From Rhyzopertha dominica (lineage: Eukaryota > Arthropoda > Insecta > Coleoptera > Bostrichidae): DNA of 64,000 nucleotides. The number at the start of each line of letters is the position of its first letter. Within the stretch, counting starts at the first letter, position 1. The position numbers and the translations under genes were made by a program. The notes below the pieces were generated by a model. It searched no databases. It saw only the letters and a program-made list of their open reading frames with translations, and was not told the DNA's origin. This document shows, piece after piece, positions 48,173 to 59,277 of this stretch. The stretch covers positions 18,124,392 through 18,188,391 of the forward strand of contig QCXZ01000003.1 in the NCBI GenBank assembly GCA_025024175.1. The letters run 5' to 3'.

Positions 48173-48504
48173 TAGTCACTAAATATTACAGTATCTACCG
48201 CAATAGTCAGCCATTTTAGGGCAAAATAGTGGCGGGAAATTTAAATGTTTATAATGGAGATGGGAGAGGGAACCAAACTATCAAACCTAAGCTTAAAGAT
48301 TAGAGAACTGTCAGATGTCAGGCTCTGATGCAGTGTTGTCTGATTTTTCCGTAATTGGCAACGTGCTTTGTGCATGAGAGCCTTGATATCTAACAGTCCT
48401 CTAATCTTTACGATTAGGTTTGATTAGTATAGTTTTCATCTCTCGCCACTATTTTGCCCCAAAATAGCCGTCTCATTGCGGTAGTGTAATGTATTTAATG
48501 ACTA
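48173..48504. mobile_element. 332-bp palindromic MITE
   Basis: TAGTCACTAAAT, CTACCGCAAT, AGCCATTTT and GGGCAAAATAGTGGCG at the left recur inverted at the right, and pairing continues through AAACCTAA.C.TAAAGATTAG and GTCAGAT/GTTAGATAT toward a central loop. The terminal CAGTCACTAAAT/CTACCGCAA words match the ends of the element at 52447-53139, so both use the same transposase type. Confidence 0.7.
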
Positions 48505-48522
48505 GTCTAGAAATATGGCGTA

Positions 48523-51500
48523 CACTGAGAGAAATGGGTTATTAGATATAAAAGAAATCTCAATGAATTACAACTTGTAGATTTAAAATAGGCGCCAAAA
48601 CAACTACAGAATATTATACTAGGAAGTTCATTGCATAATATTTAAAGTGTTTAAGTATAATAGTCAAGAAGTAGTATCACTTAAAACTACACATTTTTAG
48701 TTTTCACGTACTCTACTTATAAAAATAACATTCCAGGTGGTTTAAGCAGCATGTAGCGGTATGCATTACAACTATACATTATTTTATTTTAAAGTATTGT
48801 AGTTGCACAAATTATAATTTTAAATGTTAATTATAATCATGATGTAGTAGTATAATTTACTACTACAAGTTAGTTTTTTTTTTAAACGTAGTTATATACC
48901 TACTATAATATAGGCTATTTTTTCAACCTACGATATAGGTTATAAAATAGGATTTATTTACATAAAAAGATAATAATTGTATTATTAAAAGTTAGGATTA
49001 GTCTTGCTCGTTTCACTACATAATTGCCTAAACAATTTAAGCACTTTTGCTATCATGACACCAGGTATTCGATCTCCTCTTTAAAGAACTTTGCTATCAA
49101 CAAGGTATGTTTTAGTAATCTTTGCTACCAACGAAGAGCTTCGGAAGGCTTTCCTGACCTCGCTGGAAACAAAGTTCTTTGAGGAGGTGAAAACTTGTTG
49201 GCACAATACAACAAATTCAATGCCTCGGCTGTTTGGCTATTTTATATAGACGAGTAATAGCACTCAACTTTTATAATAAATTTATTTTTTATGCAAATAG
49301 GTCTTATTTCTATAACTCGTCGCAGATTGAAGAAAAAAAAGAAAAACGACTTTCATATTAGTGTTAAAAGTCACATCGCGTATACCAAATAGCAACGTCC
49401 TGCAATATCTAAAGCACATGCGCCGATATCACATAATCACAACACTAGTAATTGACAAAAAATACGCATCTTGTAGAGGTATATTTATAAATTAATTATG
49501 AACTTAACATGCCGTAAAAACACTGAAAAGACAACTAAATATAATCCATGTGCAGAAATTGGGTTTCTCCGCGTGTCGCGCCTGGTTGGAATATAGTATG
49601 TTGCTTCTTGCTCTTCAGGAAATATTACACATATTTGCCTCGACAGCTCAAAAACCGCTGACGCCCAATTCTGTAGGAAAAAAGCATTGGTTTTAAAGAA
49701 GAAAAAACAGAGAAACTCCTTTTCTTTACCTCCGGACTATGTTGCAGCTCCTGTCTAACAATAACCTGGACTAACAAGCGTCGATTTAATATTTTGTGTA
49801 GTTTGTAACGAGCTAGTACTTCCTTTCCTCATTGCAACATCGTAATATATTTAAAAGTGGCACTAAAACCTAAAAAAAATAATATTGCTTAAAAAAGAGA
49901 AACAAGTGAAGAGTCTGAAAGTTAGTGAAGTCTCTTCATAATATCTTTGTATTTTTAAAACTTTTCTTTAATTTTATTTAGATATATGCTTGTTTGCTTA
50001 AATTGACACTATACGGGAAAATGTATGAAAAGTTATTCTTTATAGAAAATCCCGCATGGTCTAAAGTCTAAAGTGTAAAATGCAATCATAACTTTGTATG
50101 AGATATTACTTGGATGGTTGATGTTGAAATAAACTATAGCTCATACGTCGGGCTTATATTTAAATTGCAGCATTTTTAAATAAAATGAGATAAAAATTTT
50201 AATGTCGTTAAAAGAAAAAACTGAACAGATTAACATTGGTGGAAGTGCATTTTATTTAAAATTTTGAAACAAATCAACATTTAGGGAAAACGGCTCCATT
50301 TGAGCTCAGCATATAAGCTACTGACTATTTTTGAACTAAAGTATTTAAAATATGTAATTATTGCCTTCCTAATTTTGGTACCTACATTACCCCCAAAATA
50401 TATTTTAATTATATTTTTGATTAATCCATTATTACATTTTTTAAGTTAAATGTTTTGGAAAGTGCCTTCACTCATTGTTTAACATTTTGAAACAATTAAG
50501 TAGCTTGGACACAAGCTGATTGTTGCGAAGCTAATTAATTGAGATTCATTTTTCGACTAACTAATTAATCAAAGCAACAAATAATTATGATCCATGCCTT
50601 ATACTCGTATATGGTAAATCAGGCATCTAAAGAGGGTCTCACTTATAGGTATTATAGATATCACAAAGAAAACAGTTTTGATAACGCTTTCGTACTTAAT
50701 CACGTGATAACCACAACCGCAGGATGGCAGAATGCGATATTGGGTTGATCATCTTTGAATATATTCAACATAGTCAACTAATTTGTATGGAATTTTGGCA
50801 TTACAATAATACTTTATCTTTTCTAACTGACTAGTAGCACACAATTTGTTATTAAACTATAATGTATTAAAAATATTTAGGCGGCATGGCAGCATTTTAG
50901 TAGCTCGAGCACACAACATCCGTTGACGACATTTATTGAAACTTGTACTTACCCTCGAATGGATTAACGAGGTTTTCCAAATTCCAAGGCTTTAATTTGC
51001 TTTCTTTTGTTCACCAATATTTTTTCTTTTTTTAATATCAAATTTCGATTGGTGACTACGAAACCACGCACCACGCTGCACTGAACTGCTAAACGCCATT
51101 ACGCTTTTAAAACTAGCCAGTGTTGTCAACTTTCTATGCAGTATAGCACCGCATTTCTTCATTAAATTACCGTATTTGAGTCTCCATTACGGAATCTAAC
51201 TAGTAAAATATTATAGCCTCTGTTCGCTAACTGCTTTAAACATGCAAAGCTTACGATTAAGGATAATGATCGTACATCGAACAATTGCTAAACATTGTAC
51301 ATGAACGCTAATATTCGTATAGTTGGCAACGCTGCGAAAACATATTTTTGAGCTGTTAACATTACAACTACGTATTTAACATTTTAAAATATGTAGTAGT
51401 AAAATATTCAGCATGTAAAATAACACGACGTAGTTGTAAATACAATAACTACAAAAATTCTGTTCGTAAAACATACATTTCAAAATATAATATAATGTTC

Positions 51501-51650
51501 TAAAGGGTCAGTAGTACTAACTAATAATTTTGTATACATAAAAAGCTATATATACAAGATATAGTAAATATTGCCGTTAGGATTATCACATAAAGTTTTG
51601 TAAAAACAACTTAGTAGGACTGAACTTGTAGTACTACATTTCTCTCTGTG
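48523..51650. mobile_element. 3.1-kb element with CACTGAGAGAAATG termini
   Basis: The left end CACTGAGAGAAATG and the inverted right end CACAGAGAGAAATG are each flanked by TA. Both subterminal regions are filled with TACAACTAC/GTAGTTGTA-type words (48595-48890; 51363-51460). An internal inverted pair with AAAGAACTTTG lies at 49074-49190. No transposase frame is recognisable, so it is either non-autonomous or eroded. Superfamily not assigned. Confidence 0.5.
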
Positions 51651-51652
51651 TA

Positions 51653-52444
51653 GGAGGAAGCTACCCTATATAAAGTGTGTTATCTAGGAAAACTGTATCT
51701 ATGGAATCTAACCACAGAAAATCATACTATTATAGTTCATAGAGGCAATATTCAACTGGACATTCTAGTTCAATAAGATTGGACGCTAAAGTTTTCATAA
51801 TAAATCTGGCACTACTAGAATACAAACCTGGTGATTTGAATGCGCGGCTAAACGAGCTACCCGCCAAGATCAAATCGTGAATCACGATGCGAAAAACCTA
51901 TTTAAGTAGAAAAACTATTTAAGCACGTGTTACACATAATTATACGTTTGCATTTTCAATTTACCTATTACTGACACAGAAATAAGAATACCGCGTATAT
52001 GTACTATTTACATAAACTTTATTGGTGTACGTATTTATTGGGATAAAGTATAGCATTAAAAAATAGGTCTGCATCTCAATAGGCCTTTTATGTTTCGTAA
52101 ACCACTGGCCTGTAAATGCCCTCGTATAGAAGTAAAGCAGGTTTTTTTTCCGAGTACGAAGTGTAATAAGCCGAGAATCCCGGTATTTTGAAGTTCTTTG
52201 CCGACGCTGTGTACCTCGTTTCTTTGTATTCGACCTTCTTGGAACCATGCTCGACAACTACCCATTACCATAGTTAGACTCCAGTTCCTCTATGTTCAAA
52301 TGTAATCAATAAATTAAATTACCTAATGCTCTAAAACATACGTGAGCCAAATTTCACAATGGTTAAAATCTAGAGTTTCTTTGCATAAAAGTGATAAAGA
52401 ACTTTTATGCGGTTGTTACATTCGATTCTGTCCCATATATATGC
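51653..52444. other. Unassigned DNA
   Basis: A 98-codon minus-strand frame (52257-51961) starts with an Arg/Lys-rich stretch but carries no known motif; probably chance. Confidence 0.4.
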
Positions 52445-52446
52445 TA

Positions 52447-53139
52447 CAGTCACTAAATAGAATACAGTACCGCAAGGTTATGTTCCAATGAGTCAGAGAG
52501 AGAGGCATTGATTTTCACTCCAAATATGGCGACGCAACTACTTACTTGTCATTTTTCCTTTGTTTTCTGTCAAAATATGACATTTTTCACTTGTCACTTG
52601 TCATCTGATTACTACTAACAGCAACTAACAGTTAATAGGCTCCTGGTTCCTGACTGCTTTTGTGAGCTTTGTTTGGCGTAGTCACGTTTAAAATTCTATT
52701 AAATGTATCTTGCACCTGTTTCTTTTTTCGTGTCGTGGTAAAAGCAAATATTGCTGTATTACTTCGTGTAAAAACAATGTCGCAAAAGGTTATAGACTAT
52801 TTAAGATTCCTACCAATGCGAAAATTTCACCCCTTTCCTTATACCCTACTTACTCCAAAAACAATACGTTACTTTGGGTAGTTGAGATTCATATGCATGC
52901 CAAATTTGAAGTTCATATGTTAAGTCTTTCGAAAGTTATCGCGTCCACACACAGACGACAAATTTTTTGCTCAAATTTTGTTTTTGGGCGTTTTCGAGCA
53001 TATAAAGTGATTGAGAAATACAATACTTCTCATCTGTTGGATATGGAAGTAATTAACATTGGGAAATTTGAATGTTCCCACCAAAACTTTAACTCCAAAT
53101 ATGGCGGACGTTGCGGTACTGTATTCTATTTAGTGACTG
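52447..53139 (+). mobile_element. 693-bp TIR element carrying a THAP-domain fragment
   Basis: Ends CAGTCACTAAATAGAATACA and the exact inverse at 53120-53139, with TIR identity continuing through GTACCGCAA; TA on both sides (52445-52446; 53140-53141). The left half has a TGTCA cluster (52547-52604), the middle a THAP-like coding stretch, and the right half the repeat shared with 12536-12840. It is likely an internally deleted copy of a larger THAP-transposase element. Confidence 0.75.
52749..52815 (+). pseudogene. THAP zinc-finger N-terminal fragment
   Basis: The frame reads YCCITSCKNNVAKGYRLFKI and then PTNAK. THAP domains open as xxCxxxxCxNN...KGxxxFxFPxD; here C-x4-C, NN, KG, the aromatic F and the proline-containing turn are all in place. 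The remaining C2CH ligands and the AVPTIF-type end are missing, because the sequence switches at about 52815 to non-coding repeat. THAP domains bind DNA in P-element, Kolobok and ISL2EU transposases. The TA flanks would suit the ISL2EU type better than P, but that is inference. Confidence 0.62.
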
Positions 53140-53141
53140 TA

Positions 53142-53648
53142 ATATATGCTATTGGGGATAAGTCAGGCACAGTCAGGGCACTACAAATATTCTACTTAAC
53201 ACATTAAACTTCAATGTTGTCGTTTTTCAAATGCCTATAATTCACAACTACTAAAAGAGGAATTTCATCGAAAAGAATTGCGTAAGCTTCATATACTTTT
53301 CGTAATGAACAAATAATTCTGAATATGTGTCTGGTACAGGATAAAGACACTCGCCCGCTGACTTGAGACAAGAAAACATTTAAACAATCATATTATCCAA
53401 ATAAATGAATTGGATAGAGAAGAAGACCTGTGCTTTGTCTAAATAGTTCGATCGCCGAGAGCTGTTCTTGTTCGGTTTCTCCCACCACAACAGAAGATAA
53501 TAATTATAATACATATTATATAAGCGGATATAAATGGTACATTCTATTACATTTTTTTAAATACGTTGCAAAGTGTAAACAGTTATTTTGAAGACCGAAG
53601 GTTACATTTAACATATTACTAAAAGCGTGCCTTCTTGGGCCATGTTCA
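53142..53648. other. Spacer between the THAP element and the BEL insertion
   Basis: Nothing recognised. Confidence 0.5.
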
Positions 53649-53653
53649 GTGGT
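53649..53653. repeat. Target-site duplication GTGGT (left)
   Basis: Matches GTGGT at 60097-60101 exactly; 5 bp is usual for BEL/Pao integration. Confidence 0.93.
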
Positions 53654-54054
53654 TGTAACAAAACGAAAAAAATCTGAACACTGATGAATTGCAGCTTTCG
53701 CGTTACATTCGCATGAAAAATGCCGGTTTACTAGAACGCATTTATTAACTAACTATATCACACATATTTACACTTATTTTGGTGAAAGAAATGAGAGGTT
53801 GTTCTCAGCGGTGTGAAACGTTCTGTTGCTGGAACTGAACTCTTCTACTTACAATTTCTGACTACCTAACTTGTTACAAAATACATCCTCAAAACACAGA
53901 TGTTGAGGCAGGGGAACAAAAGTACAGATAGGGTGTAATAAAAATACACGCCGACACCTCAAAGAGCGCCGACAGATCAAGGGTACTGACAATTGCTCTC
54001 GCACTTAGTCATAAAAATACTGCATCGGGGTAAAACCCATAAACGGCGTGCACA
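53654..54054 (-). repeat. BEL 3' LTR
   Basis: 401 bp from TGTAACAAAACG to GGCGTGCACA on the plus strand. I compared it by eye with 59696-60096 and saw no difference. As the element is on the minus strand, this is the 3' LTR. Confidence 0.95.
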
Positions 54055-54067
54055 TACTCCCCGCCTT
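54055..54067 (-). other. BEL polypurine tract
   Basis: On the minus strand AAGGCGGGGAG followed by TA directly precedes the 3' LTR, as required to prime plus-strand synthesis. Confidence 0.65.
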
Positions 54068-54121
54068 GGCACGCGTGCCAAAAATCTTTAAACATACACT
54101 TCACGACGTCTTTGAAATGCA

Positions 54122-56314
54122 CTACGCACCATTGTCACCTATAGGCAACGGACACAGTTTAACAAGGGCCCGCCGTAATGTTCCGTGAGCTGTCCTGAGA
54201 GAAACCACCCTGATGATGCCATCACTTCCAGGATGCGTCTGGGTGACGCGACCAAGACGCCAGGATAATGGAGGTAGATTCTCGTCCATGATAAGGACCA
54301 AATCTCCAATCTTGATGTCCTTTGATGCTCGGGTCCTCCATTTGCCGCGGCCTTGATATTGAGAATAAACTTCTCGACAAAAGCGCTTCCAAAAGTGCTG
54401 CTTAAGCTGAGCTATGCGCTGCCAGCGCGCCAATCGATTGATTGGGATGGATGTAAGGTCCTGCTCAGGTATCGATGTTATCCTTTCTCCGATCAGGAAA
54501 TGGGAAGGAGTCAGTGGGACGAGATCATTGGGATCACTGGATAGGGGTGTTAGGGGCCTGGAATTAAGAATGCCCTCGATTTGTGTCAATAACGTAAGCA
54601 TTTCCTCAAAAGTCAGATAAGAGCTCCCTGCAATCCTTTTAACGTGCTGTTTTGCAGAACGGATTAGCCTTTCAGCAAGACCGTTAAAGTGAGGCGATCG
54701 CGGAGGCGCGAACTTCCACGTTATGTTATTTATCCCGCTCTCGTTACATGTAGAATTTTTGTAACTGGAACTTTTAACAATTTTTTGTAACTCGTTCCGT
54801 GCGCCCACAAAATTTGTTGCATTATCGCAATATATAACAGAAATGGCTCCCCGCCGTGAGATTACGCGCTTAAGAGCACTAATAAACGCTTGTGATGACA
54901 AATCGGTAACGAGTTCAATATGACATGCTTTTGAAACCATACATACGAACAGTGCAATGTAAGCTTTATAACACTTAGTCGATCTGACGCCACCATGCTT
55001 TATATAAAATGGACCGCCATAGTCCAAACATATTTTGAAAAATGGCCTGATTGGCTCCAACCTGTCTGCTGGTAAATTGCCCATCTTGTAATTGCTAGCT
55101 TTTGGGTTTGCACGAAAACATCTAATGCAAGAATGAATTATATTGCGTACCGTATTTCTTGCCGATAACGGCCAAAAACGCTCTCTGAGTGATGCGAGAG
55201 TAGCTTCGGCGCCACTATGCAACAATCTGACGTGTTCATTTTGAATTAGCAATTTTGTCAAATGGTGTTTTGCCGGTAAAATGATTGGGAACTTCTTATC
55301 GTAACTAGCAGACGAAAGCTTGATGCGTCCACCAACCCTCATAAGACCCTGATCGTCCAAAAATGGACTTAATTTGAGTAATTTGCTCTTTCTGGCTACT
55401 TCACCCGAATTCTTTAAGTCGTGCATCTCTGCTTTAAATTCAAATCTTTGAATCTGAAAAATGATTTTGCTAAGCGCCTGATTGCACTCTGCTTCACTGA
55501 CGGAGCCCTTGCGTGGACTCTGACGATGTCTTGTGTTGTGCAACCATCTTAGGCAATAAGCTGTGACACGAACTAATTTTGACAAATTCGAATATTTATT
55601 AATAAACAATGTATCATTGTTTTCTTTGACGCATGTATTCAGAAGTACTTGACGTCTTTCCGGTATTTCGGACGAATTGTGAAGCCCGAACTTTTGTAAT
55701 GGCCATGACGAAATGTCTGATTGCAAAAACGATGGTCCATGAAACCATAACGCATTGCTATTTAGATCGCGAGCTGAAATGCCACGCGTAATTAAATCGG
55801 CAGCGTTTGATTTAGTGGGTATATGATGCCAATCGTCAACCCTGGATAAGCTTTGTATAAGGGAAACCCTGTTAGATACGAATGTATTCCAAGTGTTGGG
55901 GGCTGACGCTAGCCATGCTAGGACAACGGATGAATCTGTCCAATAATATACAGAATTGACATGGACTGTCAACATACTTATAATTTTGACGCCCAAACGT
56001 GTGGCTAATAATGCCGCGTTTAGCTCCAATCGCGGAATAGTCAGTGCTTTTAAAGGTGCTACACGAGATTTCGAGGTCAATAAACGTGTATGATAAGCAC
56101 CCGTTGCGGTTTTTGATCTTAAATATGCAACTGCACCATACGCCTTTAAAGACGCATCCGCAAAAATATGTAATTGTATTTCCACCGGTGGATATGGTAA
56201 AACGCATCGAGGTATCGAGAAGTGTCTAATTTGTTCTAAGTCCATGCATATTTTAAACCAAATAGCCCTTACTTCCGAGGGAACCGGTGTATCCCAATCG
56301 ATATGCATGACCAT
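54122..56314 (-). CDS. pol: BEL/Pao pol, RNase H and integrase part (frame 2)
   Basis: This 730-codon frame is the continuation of the polyprotein after a frameshift; its first ATG is fortuitous. RNase H landmarks are IFADASLKAYGAVAYL (about residues 50-65) and YYWTDSSVVLAWL (about 120-132). The integrase zinc region is HVRLLHSGAEATL...CIRC (about 340-380). The integrase catalytic triad is seen in ICLDYGGPFYIK, VIYCDNATNFVGA and HFNGLAERLIRSAK. The C-terminal segment with GDLVLIMDE and SWRLGRV matches DUF5641, typical of BEL/Pao. It processes RNA/DNA hybrids and inserts the cDNA. All catalytic residues appear intact, so only the frame break prevents full polyprotein synthesis. Confidence 0.93.
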   Translation of the reverse strand: MVMHIDWDTPVPSEVRAIWFKICMDLEQIRHFSIPRCVLPYPPVEIQLHIFADASLKAYGAVAYLRSKTATGAYHTRLLTSKSRVAPLKALTIPRLELNAALLATRLGVKIISMLTVHVNSVYYWTDSSVVLAWLASAPNTWNTFVSNRVSLIQSLSRVDDWHHIPTKSNAADLITRGISARDLNSNALWFHGPSFLQSDISSWPLQKFGLHNSSEIPERRQVLLNTCVKENNDTLFINKYSNLSKLVRVTAYCLRWLHNTRHRQSPRKGSVSEAECNQALSKIIFQIQRFEFKAEMHDLKNSGEVARKSKLLKLSPFLDDQGLMRVGGRIKLSSASYDKKFPIILPAKHHLTKLLIQNEHVRLLHSGAEATLASLRERFWPLSARNTVRNIIHSCIRCFRANPKASNYKMGNLPADRLEPIRPFFKICLDYGGPFYIKHGGVRSTKCYKAYIALFVCMVSKACHIELVTDLSSQAFISALKRVISRRGAISVIYCDNATNFVGARNELQKIVKSSSYKNSTCNESGINNITWKFAPPRSPHFNGLAERLIRSAKQHVKRIAGSSYLTFEEMLTLLTQIEGILNSRPLTPLSSDPNDLVPLTPSHFLIGERITSIPEQDLTSIPINRLARWQRIAQLKQHFWKRFCREVYSQYQGRGKWRTRASKDIKIGDLVLIMDENLPPLSWRLGRVTQTHPGSDGIIRVVSLRTAHGTLRRALVKLCPLPIGDNGA

Positions 56315-59277
56315 AACTTCTGCATCAATAATTTGCCCCTAATCAAAAAAGGCGTTAAGAACCCCAAAGGATCAAAACATTTCGTAATTTTTGATAATAT
56401 GATACGCTTTGTGACGCGCTGTTCATGATCAATCTTCTCTGCCTTGTACCTGAAATCATCGGAGTTACAATGCCACAACAAACCTAATGTTTTCGTAACG
56501 CCGTGTTCATCTATCCCTACTACGGCAGATGAGGTACATGCATCATTGCTAGGCAATAATTCTGGATGATTTGATGCCCATTTCCGCAATTCGAAACCGG
56601 CGCTGCTTAATACTGATGTTAAGCTACTCTGAAGCTTTTTCGCGCTTTCCAAGGAACTTGACCCGTATAACATATCATCGACGTAAAAACCTTTTTGAAT
56701 TGCCATTTTAATTTCAGGTTGTGAATCTGATTCGCATTGCGCTAACTGATGTAGGCATCTGATCGCAAGAAAACTGGAAGAAGCTAACCCGAACGAGACG
56801 CGTTTTAATCTGAATATTTTAACAGGTTCAGAATCATGATAGAGCCATAGAACTCTTTGAAAATCCGTATGGGATTTTATTAACTTGATTTGCATGTACA
56901 TTTTTGATAAATCCGCCGAAAATGCATATTGAAATGTCCTAAAACGAATTAGAATAGAAAATATGTCATCCTGAATGACTGGACCTACTAGTAAATTGTC
57001 GTTTAAACTTAATCCGTTTGATGTCGGGTTCGATCCGTTTACAACTATGCGAACCTTTGTTGTTATGCTATCTTCCTTTACGACTGGACGGTGTGGTAAA
57101 TAGCAGGCAATAGGATTATTCACTTCATGCGACGGCACGGGCTCTAAATATCCCCAATTCAGGTAGTCCTGAATTATTTCCGAATACTGTTTCTTTAGAG
57201 GTTTATCTTTTGCAAGTTTGTTTTCGAGCCTATAAAACTGTTGCAATGCGGAATTGTATGACTGACCCAAATTTATTTCATTGTTTTTGAAAGGCAGTTC
57301 TACTACAAATCGACCATCTGAAGGATCACGCGAATGAGTATTTCGAAAATGATTCTCGCAATATGAAACTTCTGAATCCGCCTTTTGTATTAAAATGTCT
57401 TCTTGATTCCAAAAACGCTCGATTGAATCCTCGAGATTCATACTGTTGTTCGTGTTTAGGAAATGGCACTGTTGTGTGGCCGCGATATATCGTTCGTTGC
57501 ATACCGCGCCGGAGACGATGTACCCAAGAACCGTATCATGCAAATATAAATTATGATTAGGGATTTTGACATGATTACGCATTAAAAGTTGATAAAAATG
57601 TTCCACGCCAATTAATAATTCAACCGGGCGAGCTACGTTGTAATTGGGATCTGCCAATTTTACGCCTTGCGGTATAATTATGTTTTTTGTGTTAAATGAC
57701 ATACTGGGTACATTGTCTGTGATGCTTGGTAGAACCACGCAATCGATCCTTTTGGCAAAATCTGACGTACGGGACTTTATAAAAATGTTAGTCGACCGCG
57801 TTGAATTGCTGCAAGATTGACCTATACCTGTGATAGATACGGAAGAGCGTCTTGTTTCTAAACCTAAACTGTCACACAATGATTCCTTTATAATGTTTAA
57901 TTGTGAACCCTGATCTAACAAGCAGCGCACCTCGCGTGGATTTCCATGTCGATCATTGACAAGAACAACAGCTGTGGACAATAATACTTGAGAAGTATTT
58001 GAACATAAATTTGAAACTGCTGTGGTTTCATTGTTTATGCCACTGGTGCTGGGTTGCTCAGCTGGTATTTGATCTCGAGCCGCTGGTGCATGCTCGTGCA
58101 ATAATGAATTGTGTGATTCACCACAATATTTGCATTTGGCTGAATGGCAGGTAGAAACATTGTGTCCCTGCTTTAAGCAATTTGGACATAGTTTTAGTAG
58201 GGCGACCCGTTGAGCCCTATTTGATGCACTTAATTTCAAGAAATCCGCGCATAAATGTATTCTATGTGCTCGTTTGCAATTGGCACATTCGATCTTATTA
58301 GTTGCTAAAAGTGATGCACGTAGTTTATTATTAGACTTATTACGAAGCTGAGAATTAGAAATGGTGCGAGCCTTCCGAGATGAAAGTTTATCAGCGGGTT
58401 TTAGAATTTCTGAAACTCGCGAACGCTTCTCCAGGAAGCTAAGTAAATCGTGAATTTTGGGTACATCTGAATCTAATGTAGCCTCCCATGCGCGCCTCGT
58501 TTCGGTATCCAACTTGGATGTAAGAATACCGCATAAAATAGCGTCCCAGGTATCCGTTTTAATTCCCAAAACTTCCAAAGCTGCTAAGTTGCTATTGAAA
58601 TCATCAATGAATTGACGTAGCGTGATTTTAGCACCCTTATTTAAATTTTGAGTATTTATTATGGACATAACGTGATCTTGCACGATCAACCGCGTGTTTT
58701 GATAACGCTTTATAAGGGTTTGTATAGCTATGTTATAATTCGCGTCTGACACAGGCAAAACCTCTATTGTTGCTAAAGCTTCACCTTTTAGGCAAGATTT
58801 TAGATAATGCATTTTTTGAACGTTATCCAAATGAGCATTGTCATCAATCAAAGATTTGTAGGTGTTGTAAAAAGGCACCCATTTTGTATAGGAACCTGAA
58901 AAGCTAGGTAAATCCAAGGTGGGCAATTTAACATTGACAGAATTGGAAACAGAATGAATGCTTACGGGAGAATTTGATCTTGACTGTGCTGTATTTTTAT
59001 GATTTTTGATAACTACTGCAATGGTGGCTACCGCGTCGTGATACTGCGTCTCAAATCTATCAAATTCGTCTGAATCTATTTCATTTTCGTCAATGCACTC
59101 AATTTGTGTCTGAATCTCCGTGAACTGCTTTAAAATGTCTGGCAGTAACGTTTTTCGCGATTCTAGCTGTTCTATAACAATATTTTGTTGATCTAATTTG
59201 TTCAAGTAATTGGATATTCTTGTCAAACTGGCTTTAATGCTAGAACGGCGTTTTTTAAGCGCTTCTAAATCTGACAT
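56269..59277 (-). CDS. gag-pol: BEL/Pao gag-protease-RT part (frame 1)
   Basis: A 1002-codon frame starting MSDLEALKKRRSSIKASL. The Gag core (about residues 110-300) has the DUF1759 pattern (LPTLDLPSFSGSYTKWVPFY). Cysteine-rich knuckles lie around 325-395 (CANCKRAH, CPNCLKQGH, CKYCGESH). The aspartic protease box CLLDQGSQLNII is at about 450 (DUF1758), with the BEL-specific DQGS. RT follows, with FSADLSKMYMQIKL and the catalytic FYVDDMLYG near 866. After the conserved GKLLMQKLW the frame runs 14 more codons to a stop, while the homologous continuation is in the -1 frame. BEL elements normally use one frame, so this is a mutation or a sequence error. Confidence 0.94.
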   Translation of the reverse strand: MSDLEALKKRRSSIKASLTRISNYLNKLDQQNIVIEQLESRKTLLPDILKQFTEIQTQIECIDENEIDSDEFDRFETQYHDAVATIAVVIKNHKNTAQSRSNSPVSIHSVSNSVNVKLPTLDLPSFSGSYTKWVPFYNTYKSLIDDNAHLDNVQKMHYLKSCLKGEALATIEVLPVSDANYNIAIQTLIKRYQNTRLIVQDHVMSIINTQNLNKGAKITLRQFIDDFNSNLAALEVLGIKTDTWDAILCGILTSKLDTETRRAWEATLDSDVPKIHDLLSFLEKRSRVSEILKPADKLSSRKARTISNSQLRNKSNNKLRASLLATNKIECANCKRAHRIHLCADFLKLSASNRAQRVALLKLCPNCLKQGHNVSTCHSAKCKYCGESHNSLLHEHAPAARDQIPAEQPSTSGINNETTAVSNLCSNTSQVLLSTAVVLVNDRHGNPREVRCLLDQGSQLNIIKESLCDSLGLETRRSSVSITGIGQSCSNSTRSTNIFIKSRTSDFAKRIDCVVLPSITDNVPSMSFNTKNIIIPQGVKLADPNYNVARPVELLIGVEHFYQLLMRNHVKIPNHNLYLHDTVLGYIVSGAVCNERYIAATQQCHFLNTNNSMNLEDSIERFWNQEDILIQKADSEVSYCENHFRNTHSRDPSDGRFVVELPFKNNEINLGQSYNSALQQFYRLENKLAKDKPLKKQYSEIIQDYLNWGYLEPVPSHEVNNPIACYLPHRPVVKEDSITTKVRIVVNGSNPTSNGLSLNDNLLVGPVIQDDIFSILIRFRTFQYAFSADLSKMYMQIKLIKSHTDFQRVLWLYHDSEPVKIFRLKRVSFGLASSSFLAIRCLHQLAQCESDSQPEIKMAIQKGFYVDDMLYGSSSLESAKKLQSSLTSVLSSAGFELRKWASNHPELLPSNDACTSSAVVGIDEHGVTKTLGLLWHCNSDDFRYKAEKIDHEQRVTKRIILSKITKCFDPLGFLTPFLIRGKLLMQKLWSCISIGIHRFPRK

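Noticed and set aside
52710..53207. 165-codon plus-strand gene
   Set aside because: Only the short THAP part is protein-like; the frame then crosses the transposon's right TIR, so it is not a gene as a whole.
54353..57560. Plus-strand open frames inside the BEL coding region
   Set aside because: They are shadows antisense to gag-pol with its clear catalytic motifs.
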